A DNA stretch of 10,276 nt from an uncultured Eubacterium sp. (GTDB lineage: Bacteria; Bacillota; Clostridia; Lachnospirales; Lachnospiraceae): assembly GCA_900552795.1 (NCBI GenBank), contig USBB01000048.1, positions 1 to 10,276 on the forward strand. The letters are read 5' to 3'. The position numbers were made by a program, and so were the translations under genes. Shown here piece after piece: positions 1 through 6,874 of the stretch (position 1 is the stretch's first letter; each line of letters opens with the position of its first letter). The notes under the pieces are model-generated. The model did not search any database and was not told the DNA's origin. It worked only from the letters and a program-made list of their open reading frames with translations.

Positions 1-8
1 CTTGCCAT
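1..8 (-). CDS. First codons of a gene running off the left edge
   Basis: Only the ATG, a GCA codon and two further bases are inside the window, so the product cannot be identified. A start is supported by a GAGGAGG ribosome binding site (about 16-22) eight bases upstream and by a good promoter at 34-62. No homology claim is possible. Confidence 0.4.
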
Positions 9-33
9 AGATATCGCCTCCTCTTTTTTCTTC

Positions 34-62
34 ATTATATTTCGTTTGATTGCAAATTGCAA
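34..62 (-). promoter_or_regulatory. Sigma-A-type promoter for the gene leaving the left edge
   Basis: On the minus strand TTGCAA (57-62) and TATAAT (34-39) are separated by exactly 17 bases, a near-consensus vegetative promoter. TTGCAA recurs just upstream and inside the spacer, so a regulator site built on this palindromic hexamer is possible. The predicted transcript start near 27 leaves a short leader carrying the GAGGAGG ribosome binding site. Confidence 0.55.
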
Positions 63-193
63 GCAGTTTGCAAAAATCCTGTGTACCATCAGTACTATCG
101 ACGAAATTAACAGACTTTATTCAGAAGCTGTCCGTAACAGGTCTCAAATAATGCCAGGCCGTACTTTCAAACGAAAAAAGAATAAAGCAAAGG

Positions 194-290
194 GACGAAC
201 ACACTTTAACAATCAAAAAGTTTCTTTTTGATTGAAATAAAAATTATACTAATTAATAGGACTTTCACGGAGTCCTTGTTAAAGTGCGTC
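194..290. other. Nested inverted repeats forming a possible three-way junction
   Basis: An outer stem pairs CACTTTAAC (202-210) with GTTAAAGTG (278-286). It extends through GACG (194-197) with CGTC (287-290) across a four-base bulge. Inside sit two hairpins: CAATCAAAAAG-TTT-CTTTTTGATTG (210-234, 11-bp stem) and AGGACT-N7-AGTCCT (258-276). Together they could fold as a three-way junction in RNA or as a cruciform in DNA. It could be a structured RNA, a mobile-element end or stacked terminators. The sequence does not say which strand is used, and I recognise no named RNA family. Confidence 0.45.
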
Positions 291-342
291 ATTTTCTGAA
301 TTACTTTATTTTTTAACTTCTATTTGATAACTTTATCTTGCA

Positions 343-369
343 TCAACTTAAGACTTTTTCTTAAGTTGA
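343..369. repeat. Hairpin with 11-bp perfect stem
   Basis: TCAACTTAAGA (343-353) pairs with TCTTAAGTTGA (359-369) around a five-base loop CTTTT. Neither side has a clear T-run, so it is not a textbook intrinsic terminator. It lies in the hairpin-rich non-coding stretch between the left-edge gene and the MBL operon. Confidence 0.5.
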
Positions 370-435
370 CACTATTTTGACCACATTGATGTTACCCTCC
401 AGAAATTTTGCGACTAAAACTCTTATTTATAGCTT

Positions 436-485
436 ATTTCCTGGATTCTCGGAAACATGACGAGGTTTTCAAGAATCCAGGAAAT
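436..485 (-). terminator. Long hairpin downstream of the MBL operon, possible terminator
   Basis: A perfect 14-bp inverted repeat (ATTTCCTGGATTCT at 436-449, its complement at 472-485) encloses 22 bases. Within these, GGAAAC (451-456) can pair with GTTTTC (465-470) with one G-U pair, making the structure longer. It lies about 55 bases past the stop codon of the last gene of the minus-strand operon, so it could stop transcription or protect the 3' end. A T-run after the stem is missing on both strands, so a mobile-element end or another structured element is an alternative. Confidence 0.4.
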
Positions 486-538
486 ATATAGCTTTGCCTT
501 GCAAAAAATGGATGGAATTATAATTTCATCGTACTCAG

Positions 539-1117
539 CTAAAACATTTCTCGTATTTGAAGAAGGGTTTTCATAATAGTTTTTACTGCAATAAAGAAAC
601 TGCCAATGGTAACTAAGAAAACTGTAATATTTTCAATCATCGCTTTTATTCCTGTTGATGAAATGTTATCTGTATTAAATAGCTTCATTTTCAATTTAAC
701 AAAAAGAGCATTCATAAAACTATATAAATCATTTAATTTTGTTATTACATAAATACAACTGACAAATACACCTAAACATGCCATAATAAACCAAAAAATA
801 TTTAACGATGGCATATTTAATAAATAATTCATTGAAGGTATCAATATACAGAAAAATATTAAAAACCTAAGCGACTCATATCCAACATATTCTAATCTCT
901 CAATTCCTTTAGCTATTAACATCCAGCACGCAAATCCTATTGAAGATGCATAGGTAAAAGCCGTAGTTAAATTCTTGTCATCTTTATATATCCACGTAAA
1001 AATCCCAAATATTATTGCTGAAATTAAAAAGGCTGATGAAATTTTGAAAGAAATATTCTCATCAGATCCAAAAATTTTCTTAAAAAAATTTTTTCTAATT
1101 AATGTATCGGTCTCCAT
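539..1117 (-). CDS. Five-TM membrane protein, last gene of the MBL operon
   Basis: This 192-residue protein is not one I recognise. Hydrophobic segments near residues 25-44, 51-70, 82-100, 106-127 and 159-181 suggest five membrane spans. They follow a short basic N-terminus and there is no cleavable signal peptide. A lysine-rich stretch (about 141-145) lies between spans four and five. The ATG start follows a near-perfect AGGAGG site (1125-1130) with seven-base spacing. It lies 89 bases after the four-TM gene on the same strand and before a strong hairpin at 436-485, so it is probably the last gene of the operon, although a weak internal promoter in the 89-base gap cannot be excluded. By position it may be a membrane effector or a partner of the four-TM protein; that is inference. 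Confidence 0.75.
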   Translation of the reverse strand: METDTLIRKNFFKKIFGSDENISFKISSAFLISAIIFGIFTWIYKDDKNLTTAFTYASSIGFACWMLIAKGIERLEYVGYESLRFLIFFCILIPSMNYLLNMPSLNIFWFIMACLGVFVSCIYVITKLNDLYSFMNALFVKLKMKLFNTDNISSTGIKAMIENITVFLVTIGSFFIAVKTIMKTLLQIREMF

Positions 1118-1206
1118 TGTCTTACCTCCTAGTATTCATTATGTATACACCTTTCGTTGCCACGATGTGTGATGAAATTTTCCACATAAAATAATATCAC
1201 CCTGAA

Positions 1207-1863
1207 TTAACATACATCCGCTGCAATAACATTCAATACAAATCTCTGAGCCTTTATCCTCGCCGCTATCATCAAAATTATATATATAAACGCCAAGAAA
1301 ACTATTGCTTTCCATTTTAATGCAAACATCTGCAACACAACTGACAATCCTAAATACATTATCAATATTATAATGTTAACTGAGGTAAGATCTCTGCATA
1401 ATAAATAATCGCGATTTGATACTTCAATCATCTTCTCTGTTTTGTGCTTTTTATATATTCCGTACCACACAGCATTCTCTAGCTTCTTACGCTCTTTCTC
1501 TGATGATATTCCACTTAATTTGTCATAAATCTCCGAATATTGATATAACACTGCCTCTCTGGTAAATCTATCATCTTTTATTTTTTCATTTTTGATATCC
1601 GAAAAGACTGTGGTTCCTGGCATACTTTTCTGCCAAAACACAATTCTCTCTTTTACTTTGTTATCTATCACACTATCAGCTATTATCACAAAAATAATCA
1701 TGATTGAAGTAGATAGAAGCGAATTGATAATTGTAGAAAACAATTGTAGCATTTCCAAATTCAAATTATTGAACGACCATATTCCTTCTATATACATGAT
1801 TATCAATGATATTCCCAAAACGTATGCTGTTAATTCCTTACTTCTATAATCCTTGATATCCAT
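1207..1863 (-). CDS. Four-TM membrane protein with large cytosolic central domain
   Basis: I place the start at the ATG at 1863 because AAAGGA lies six bases before it; a start five codons upstream is possible but poorly placed. The 218-residue product has spans near residues 11-30, 45-66, 161-181 and 184-203. The polar loop of about 95 residues between the second and third spans carries a PGTTVFS segment (82-88), WYGIYKKH (133-140) and NRDYLLCRD (150-158). Two hairpin membrane pairs around a soluble domain is a layout common among putative pore-forming or membrane-disrupting conflict effectors, but I cannot assign a named family. It starts 17 bases after the preceding gene's stop codon, so it is almost certainly co-transcribed and translationally linked with the possible caspase-like gene. 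Confidence 0.75.
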   Translation of the reverse strand: MDIKDYRSKELTAYVLGISLIIMYIEGIWSFNNLNLEMLQLFSTIINSLLSTSIMIIFVIIADSVIDNKVKERIVFWQKSMPGTTVFSDIKNEKIKDDRFTREAVLYQYSEIYDKLSGISSEKERKKLENAVWYGIYKKHKTEKMIEVSNRDYLLCRDLTSVNIIILIMYLGLSVVLQMFALKWKAIVFLAFIYIILMIAARIKAQRFVLNVIAADVC

Positions 1864-1880
1864 TATAATTCCTTTCATCT

Positions 1881-2408
1881 TTAAGCAATATAAATTGCTG
1901 ATACTTTATCAAAAGCCACCTTCAATGCATTCATAAACCCTTTTTTCCTATTTTTAAAAAGTATTCGTTCTGATTTCGACGTAGGAAAGCCAAACATCCC
2001 TTTATTTTCCAGTTCATTTGTCTTTCGCAGAGCAAGTCCGCTTTCCAATGATACCACTTGCTTCGCATACCACAATATAATGTCTTGTCTTGCATACATC
2101 AGCTCTGACAGAATTTGCTTTTCATACCCCTCTTCCCATATGCATGTATTTGCAACAACAAAATCAAATTTTCCAATACCGGGAGACTTACATATCTCCC
2201 ACACCTCACCAACATGTCCAGTAATAAACAGACCGTTGATGTCATCAATTGTATTACATTTATAATAAAATCTATTATTAATATCCTTAACAATGATGTG
2301 CCACCTTGATGGTGACACACCGGTTATCATACCAATAAACTCCCTTCTGGCAGCCAATTCATCTTTACTACATACAATACCATTCCCATTTGTTACAATC
2401 CATTCCAC
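1881..2408 (-). CDS. Uncharacterised protein with possible caspase/CHAT-like His/Cys pair
   Basis: This 175-residue soluble protein starts at GTG, preceded by AAAGGAAGG with nine-base spacing, and overlaps the end of the MBL gene by 41 bases. No signal peptide or membrane span is visible. Residues 59-67 read GLFITGHVG and residues 81-89 read FDFVVANTC: a hydrophobic strand ending in His65, then a second strand ending in Cys89. This is the arrangement of the catalytic pair in caspase-fold peptidases such as CHAT. The tail (about 98-127 and 157-169) resembles helices seen after the CHAT cysteine. The 24-residue gap between His and Cys is shorter than usual for the fold, and the total length is minimal, so the assignment is a hypothesis. 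If correct it would be the protease of the operon, acting on a neighbouring or host protein. Confidence 0.6.
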   Translation of the reverse strand: MEWIVTNGNGIVCSKDELAARREFIGMITGVSPSRWHIIVKDINNRFYYKCNTIDDINGLFITGHVGEVWEICKSPGIGKFDFVVANTCIWEEGYEKQILSELMYARQDIILWYAKQVVSLESGLALRKTNELENKGMFGFPTSKSERILFKNRKKGFMNALKVAFDKVSAIYIA

Positions 2409-3330
2409 CTAATTTAACCTTCCTTTCTGATGAACTACCGTTTCCATATCCATCATAGCCCGTTTCCTTTGGGAGCTTTATAACTCCATTTTTAGTATTG
2501 TAAGCAGCATTCATTTTTTCCGTTTTCATATACTCTATAAGCTTATCTGATCCACCACTTGTTGCTCCGCTTCCTGTATTATCAGATACTAAAAATTCCT
2601 TTATATATGAATCTTCCAAAGCATCAAATATCTTCTGAGCACTTTCCAGCTTTCCATGATGAGGTAATTGAATCAGGTCATATTTATCAAGATCATGAAG
2701 ATATACCGGGGAAGCATCGCCACATAATAAAACTTCCGATGCATCATCAATCTTAATATTTAGTTGGACACTAGCTGCATTCATAACCGTTTCGTCATCT
2801 ATTTTCGCACCTGAGCTTTGCTTTTCAATTGCCTCAGCAACTACTGCTGTAAACTCATCTACTGTTGGTCCTACTATTTTACCGGTTGACACTTTTGTAT
2901 CTACCTCTGCATTCTTTACAGTAAATTCATATTCCTCTGCCTTCTCCACAATATCCTTAATATTATTGAACAATTCCAATATATGCTCACGAGTTGCCTT
3001 TTCAGTTCTCCTGTCATCATCTAATATATCCAAAATCTCCTTAGTTGCCTTAAGATATAATGAAGTATACAACGTAACAGTATAGTTATTCTCATATAGA
3101 TACTCCATTAATGCTGATATACCATTGATATGATCTGAATCATTATGCGAGATTACGATATGTACATCCTTTATTGCTAAATGCTTTTCCAAATATGCTT
3201 CTACCTCATCAGCATGTCTCTGATGGCCACAATCATACACTATCAGGCTTGTATCATCTAATAACATAATACAGTCCCCGTATCTTGTGTCCATATCATC
3301 ATCGTAATGACTTAAAGCTTGTAATTTCAT
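2368..3330 (-). CDS. ComEC-like metallo-beta-lactamase fold hydrolase
   Basis: The 320-residue product has hallmarks of the MBL superfamily, closest to the soluble hydrolase domain of ComEC/Rec2. These are a YDCG turn (32-35), the metal motif SHNDSDH (61-67, HxDxDH), a LLCGD strand with Asp205, and LPHHG (222-226). These residues would bind two metal ions; the substrate could be a nucleic acid or nucleotide but is not shown by the sequence. A roughly 90-residue helical insert lies between the metal motif and the second half. No signal peptide or TM span is present, unlike full ComEC, so it should be cytosolic. I chose the ATG at 3330 because AAGGAGG lies eight bases upstream; an upstream ATG at 3378 with AAAGGA is also possible. 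It leads an operon with a possible caspase-like protein and two membrane proteins. Confidence 0.85.
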   Translation of the reverse strand: MKLQALSHYDDDMDTRYGDCIMLLDDTSLIVYDCGHQRHADEVEAYLEKHLAIKDVHIVISHNDSDHINGISALMEYLYENNYTVTLYTSLYLKATKEILDILDDDRRTEKATREHILELFNNIKDIVEKAEEYEFTVKNAEVDTKVSTGKIVGPTVDEFTAVVAEAIEKQSSGAKIDDETVMNAASVQLNIKIDDASEVLLCGDASPVYLHDLDKYDLIQLPHHGKLESAQKIFDALEDSYIKEFLVSDNTGSGATSGGSDKLIEYMKTEKMNAAYNTKNGVIKLPKETGYDGYGNGSSSERKVKLGGMDCNKWEWYCM

Positions 3331-3398
3331 ATTCTGTTCCTCCTTGTTCATGAAATTTTTCGATTTATTAGCACTCATCCGTGTCCTTTGCTAATAAA

Positions 3399-3427
3399 AC
3401 AATAGCACCTTTTTCCATACAAGTCAA
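3399..3427 (-). promoter_or_regulatory. Promoter of the MBL operon
   Basis: On the minus strand TTGACT (3422-3427) and TATTGT (3399-3404) are 17 bases apart. Transcription would begin close to 3392, upstream of both candidate start codons of the MBL gene (3378 and 3330). An inverted repeat at 3434-3452 sits immediately upstream of the -35 box and may be a regulator site. Confidence 0.55.
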
Positions 3428-3433
3428 CATGGT

Positions 3434-3452
3434 AAAACGATTTTTTCGTTTT
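3434..3452. repeat. Palindrome AAAACGA-N5-TCGTTTT between the divergent promoters
   Basis: A seven-base inverted repeat with a five-base centre (TTTTT) lies between the two divergent promoters. It is abutted by the MBL promoter on one side and is about 50 bases upstream of the ATPase promoter on the other. The spacing equals that of the palindrome at 3517-3539. It may be an operator; on the plus strand it is also followed by T residues and could act as a weak terminator. Confidence 0.4.
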
Positions 3453-3499
3453 TATCCAACCTTTTTTTATTTGTAAGCTTATATTTTTATCATTTTAAA

Positions 3500-3528
3500 T
3501 TGACAAAAGCGTTTTTTTCGCTTATTAT
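3500..3528 (+). promoter_or_regulatory. Strong promoter of the AAA ATPase gene
   Basis: A perfect TTGACA (3500-3505) and TATTAT (3523-3528) are separated by exactly 17 bases. The -10 box is embedded in the palindrome at 3517-3539, so a bound repressor would block polymerase directly. The ATG follows at 3550 after AAGGAG. Confidence 0.7.
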
Positions 3529-3539
3529 AAATAAGCGAA
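3517..3539. promoter_or_regulatory. Nine-bp palindrome over the -10 box, likely operator
   Basis: TTCGCTTAT (3517-3525) and ATAAGCGAA (3531-3539) form a perfect inverted repeat around TATAA. It covers the -10 box and runs up to the ribosome binding site AAGGAG (3538-3543). A third half-site AAGCG lies at 3507-3511. This fits repressor or autoregulatory control of the ATPase gene; a hairpin in the leader RNA that masks the ribosome binding site is another possibility. No regulator gene is adjacent. Confidence 0.5.
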
Positions 3540-3549
3540 GGAGATTAAT

Positions 3550-4923
3550 ATGTTAATTAATTTTACTGTTTCAAATTTTCTTTCTTTTGATGAAAAGCAA
3601 ACATTTTCAATGGAAGGAGGAAAAGCACGAAAGCACTCAAAACGATTATATAAGGACTCTCATGTAAAACTCACCAAATGTAAAGCTGTCTTTGGAGCTA
3701 ACGCTTCCGGTAAATCAAATTTAACTAAGGCATTTGAATTTGTACAGGATATCATTCTAGATAAAATGCCAATTGGTTTTACGACAAAATATTTCCGACT
3801 CAAGCCGAACAATCAAGAGCTTCCATCAACATTTGAAGTTGAGTTATTATTGTCAAGAAAACGGATTGTTTATGGTTTTTCTGTTTTACTTAAAACCGGA
3901 ATAATATTAGAAGAATATCTCTATGAAAAAACTTCAGATTGTACAAACAAAAACCTCTATAACAGAAACACCGCTGATTCAATTTTCACGGTAGGTGATT
4001 ATTTTAGGAAAAGCAGTTCCAAGGAAAAGCTCCTCACATATGGTGAAGACAGTTCCTCTGATTCGGAAATACTATTTCTTTCTATAATAAATCATGGTAA
4101 ATCCAAGATGTATGAAGATAATCCGGAACTAAAGATACTGCAAGATATTTATCGTTGGTTCAGCAGAAGCCTGAATATAAGCTACCCAAACAGTATTATT
4201 ACCGGATACCCTTATTTTTCAAATTCGAATCTCAATGAAATAGCAAAACTACTGAATGCACTCGGCACTGGAATCAGCGACCTCAGAATAGTAACTGTTC
4301 CTCAGGATGTTATAAAAAGCCGTGTTCCAGAAGACGTGTACGATAAGGTTCTATCTGATCTCGAACGAAAAAAAACAAAGCTTCCAAACAAGCCAATTAC
4401 GTGTATGCTTCGTTCATATAAGGAATTTTATACCTTTGAATTAAATGAAAATAATGAATTAATAATTAAAACAATTGAATTCAGTCACGAAAAAGAATCT
4501 ATATACTTTTCTTTAAATGAAGAGTCTGACGGAACAGCCAGAATTCTAGACTTAATTGAAATATTGCTAAAAATATCTGATAATAAGACTTTGATCATTG
4601 ATGAAATAGACAGGTGTCTCCATCCTGCAATCACAACTAGGATTATAGAATTATTTTTGAAAATTGCTGAAGAACGGACCACTCAACTAATTGTTACCAG
4701 CCATGAATCACGGCTCCTGGCTACTGAAATACTTAGAAACGATGAGATATGTTTTATTGTAAAAAATAAAGATGGAGCTTCAACACTAAATCCACTTGAG
4801 CGCTACCAATTGCGCGCGGACAAAAAGATATATGCGGCAATGTTTGACGGAACACTTCCAGATGTTCTTCCTGCATATGACTCCGATAAAATGGAAGATA
4901 TTTTGAAAGATGACAGAGCATAG
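3550..4923 (+). CDS. AAA_15-family (COG1106) ABC-type ATPase, abortive-infection/RloA-like
   Basis: The 457-residue protein opens with MLINFTVSNFLSF, the typical N-terminal strand of this SMC/RecF-like ATPase group. The Walker A motif GANASGKSN is at 49-57, a signature-like SDGTARIL at 326-333, Walker B LIIDEID at 348-354, LHP at 357-359 and the switch-region TSHES at 383-387. All ATP-binding elements look intact, so it is probably an active cytosolic ATPase. No TOPRIM domain follows, so it is not a full OLD nuclease. Relatives (RloA, AbiLi) act in phage abortive infection or restriction with a RloB/AbiLii partner. None is present here: 88 bases downstream an IS256 copy begins. It has its own strong promoter with an operator-like palindrome and is transcribed away from the MBL operon. 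The family assignment is secure; the defence role is inference. Confidence 0.9.
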   Translation: MLINFTVSNFLSFDEKQTFSMEGGKARKHSKRLYKDSHVKLTKCKAVFGANASGKSNLTKAFEFVQDIILDKMPIGFTTKYFRLKPNNQELPSTFEVELLLSRKRIVYGFSVLLKTGIILEEYLYEKTSDCTNKNLYNRNTADSIFTVGDYFRKSSSKEKLLTYGEDSSSDSEILFLSIINHGKSKMYEDNPELKILQDIYRWFSRSLNISYPNSIITGYPYFSNSNLNEIAKLLNALGTGISDLRIVTVPQDVIKSRVPEDVYDKVLSDLERKKTKLPNKPITCMLRSYKEFYTFELNENNELIIKTIEFSHEKESIYFSLNEESDGTARILDLIEILLKISDNKTLIIDEIDRCLHPAITTRIIELFLKIAEERTTQLIVTSHESRLLATEILRNDEICFIVKNKDGASTLNPLERYQLRADKKIYAAMFDGTLPDVLPAYDSDKMEDILKDDRA

Positions 4924-4962
4924 TTTTTGATATGCTGGTGGAAGATGTGTTCCATATCGTTG

Positions 4963-4980
4963 ATTGAGCACAGGCTCAAT
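4963..4980 (+). terminator. Short hairpin after the ATPase gene, weak terminator candidate
   Basis: ATTGAGC and GCTCAAT form a seven-bp stem with a four-base loop 40 bases past the ATPase stop codon. A T-run is missing, so termination would be weak. An imperfect GATATG/CATATC pair (4929-4934, 4953-4958) precedes it. Confidence 0.3.
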
Positions 4981-5011
4981 ATAGTTGAATACGATAAAGA
5001 GCTGGGGGTTA

Positions 5012-6150
5012 GAGTGTGTGAAACTTTTTCTGTAAATAGCTAATAACAGCAAGGTCTTCTATGGTAAAATATAAATCATAGGATGCCTTTTATTATGGCA
5101 AGAAGAGAAAAGAAACCTGTACACAAAGTAGTAATGACAGAAGGAAAGCGAAACATCATTCAGCAACTTCTTCAGGAGTATGATATTGAAACCGCTGAAG
5201 ATATCCAGGATGCGCTTAAGGATCTGCTTGGCGGCACCATCAAAGAGATGATGGAAGCAGAAATGGATGATCATCTTGGTTACCAAAAATCTGAACGATC
5301 TTATAGCGATGATTACCGCAATGGCTATAAATCAAAGCGTGTAAACAGCAGCTATGGAAGCATGGATATCGATGTTCCGCAGGATCGTAAATCAACATTT
5401 GAGCCACAGATTGTAAAGAAACGTCAGAAGGATATTTCTGATATCGATCAGAAGATTATTTCCATGTATGCAAAAGGGATGACGATCCGGCAAATATCCG
5501 AAACCATCGAAGATATCTACGGTTTTGAGACATCAGAAGGCTTTATTTCAGACGTTACAGATAAAATTCTGCCTCAGATCGAAGACTGGCAAAATCCACC
5601 GCTGGATGAGGTATATCCGATCCTCTATATAGATGCCATCCATTATTCCGTACGCGATAATGGAGTGATCAAAAAGCTGGCGGCCTACGTCATTCTTGGC
5701 ATCAACACAGAAGGAAAAAAAGAGGTTCTTTCAATCACTGTCGGTGATAATGAAAGTTCAAAGTACTGGCTGTCTGTTCTGAATGAGCTGAAGAATCGTG
5801 GTGTAAAGGATATCCTGATTATCTGCGCTGACGGTCTTAGTGGCATTAAAGAGGCAATTGCCGCTGCATTTCCAAAAACAGAGTATCAGAGATGTATTGT
5901 ACATCAGGTAAGAAATACGCTAAAATATGTTCCGGATAAGGACAGAAAAGCGTTCGCTTCTGACCTAAAAACGATTTACCATGCTTCCGATGAAGAGAAG
6001 GCTAGACTGGCTCTGGATCGAGTTACTGAAAAATGGACTATGAGCATTCGGAACTGGGGACAGGTCTACGGCGAACTCAGCATTATGTATGAGGGACGGG
6101 GACGCCTCCCAGAATAACAGAATCTATATGCATGATGAGAAAAAGATGCT
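5012..6150 (+). mobile_element. IS256-family insertion sequence, internally deleted
   Basis: The element is defined by its transposase gene. The left end is probably at the GAGTGTGTGAAACTTTTTC segment starting near 5012, which resembles terminal repeats of this family. The right end is uncertain: only GAAAAAG (6139-6145) matches the complement of the left end, so the right terminal repeat has diverged or lies elsewhere, and no target duplication could be identified. Its G+C content is visibly higher than that of the flanking genes, marking it as a later arrival. Confidence 0.65.
5095..6117 (+). pseudogene. IS256-family transposase lacking the catalytic glutamate region
   Basis: The reading frame is open, and the usual family start MARREKK lies at 5095; an in-frame ATG at 5083 also exists. 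The product is clearly a Mutator-like IS256 transposase, with DHLGYQKSERS, QDRKSTFEPQIVKKRQ, the first catalytic Asp in LYIDAIHYS, the second in IICADGLSG, and QRCIVHQVRNT. Shortly after DRVTEKW (codons around 6031-6036) it jumps straight to TMSIRNWGQVYGE, which in complete relatives lies about 60-80 residues further on. The missing part should hold the NAIESLN segment with the third catalytic residue, so the DDE triad is broken. The tail reads EGRGRLPE instead of the usual EGRLPE, consistent with a six-base duplication. The element can hardly move by itself. Confidence 0.85.
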
Positions 6151-6238
6151 GCACTAATTTCCTCTGCCGATTTAAAGCTGGGTTCCCGAATGGGAGTAGA
6201 CATTTAAGCGCTTAGAATTCCTTTGCTCCTGTGGTTGA

Positions 6239-6346
6239 TTATTTTTTTGCACATCTTTCTTTCAAATCATCTAGCAATGTATTTGGCGCTTTTCTTAACT
6301 CATCATAAATAAAATCAATTGCCTGTTGTGAATAGCTAATCTTCAT
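6239..6346 (-). CDS. 35-residue ORF coupled to the four-TM gene
   Basis: This short ORF starts at an ATG inside the last codons of the preceding membrane-protein gene (11-base overlap, different frame), which suggests coupled translation. The predicted peptide is polar and helical, begins MKISYSQQAIDFIYDE and ends LLDDLKERCAKK. I recognise no family. It ends about 120 bases from the broken IS256 transposase gene. It may be a genuine small protein or the shortened start of a longer gene cut by the insertion. Confidence 0.4.
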   Translation of the reverse strand: MKISYSQQAIDFIYDELRKAPNTLLDDLKERCAKK

Positions 6347-6800
6347 TATAATCCCAATCCTTCTTTGATATCAGCACAATTGCTACTATTAAAGGCAACA
6401 AAACATATATCCCAACAGTAATTATTCCCATAATACGATCTTCCAATTTTAACTTCTCAATTGGTATAATACCAATTATATTTTGAAAGCCAAAAACCAA
6501 AATTCCGCTTAACGAACACGTTTCAAAAATCTTTTCTAAACTTTTCTTATTGTGAATTTTATTTATAAATGCATTAGAATATTTACTTGATAATCCTAAT
6601 AATATAATTATAGCAAGTCCTAAAATTAATCCAATAATTTTAATACAACTATCATTAACCCCACACAATTGTAAGATAAATAAAACTGCTGAAAAAAAAG
6701 CACATATCCCTGCAACAAATCCCATATATAATGACGTTAATCTCCATTCCTTCTTTTTATTTTCATTTTTTTCCTTTTTTTTAACTATTAATTTTGACAT
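6336..6800 (-). CDS. Small four-TM membrane protein with lysine-rich N-terminus
   Basis: The 154-residue product begins with a strongly basic stretch (residues 1-20, many Lys). Four hydrophobic segments follow near 23-46, 52-71, 95-114 and 124-144, with an acidic tail. There is no recognisable domain or catalytic motif. The ATG is preceded by AGGAAGGGAG at an 11-base spacing, slightly long but usable. By the positive-inside rule the N-terminus should be cytosolic. The gene stands between a decayed region and an overlapping 35-residue ORF, co-oriented with the transposition module to the right. A membrane-acting role, for example effector or immunity, can only be guessed. Confidence 0.65.
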   Translation of the reverse strand: MSKLIVKKKEKNENKKKEWRLTSLYMGFVAGICAFFSAVLFILQLCGVNDSCIKIIGLILGLAIIILLGLSSKYSNAFINKIHNKKSLEKIFETCSLSGILVFGFQNIIGIIPIEKLKLEDRIMGIITVGIYVLLPLIVAIVLISKKDWDYNED

Positions 6801-6874
6801 ATTAAAGTCGACTCCCTTCCTAATTTTAATTATTTAAAATATATTATATTCTATTCTATAAACTCTCGTTAACT

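Noticed and set aside
46..231. Plus-strand frame of 61 codons starting at TTG
   Set aside because: It has no ribosome binding site, overlaps a clear minus-strand promoter, ends inside a hairpin and has no recognisable similarity.
194..485. Retron msr-msd or CRISPR-type array
   Set aside because: No reverse transcriptase or cas gene nearby, and the repeats are inverted and all different, not regularly spaced direct repeats.
975..1172. Plus-strand frame of 65 codons across the start of the five-TM gene
   Set aside because: Antisense to a gene with a strong ribosome binding site and membrane-protein composition; no support of its own.
3331..3378. MBL start at the upstream ATG (3378)
   Set aside because: It has an acceptable AAAGGA site, but the internal ATG has a stronger AAGGAGG at ideal distance and leads directly into the MBL fold.
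5978..6205. Minus-strand frame antisense to the IS256 3' end (starts MSTPIREPSF)
   Set aside because: It runs mostly through the transposase gene on the opposite strand, and the ribosome-site-like bases are too far from the ATG; probably a shadow.
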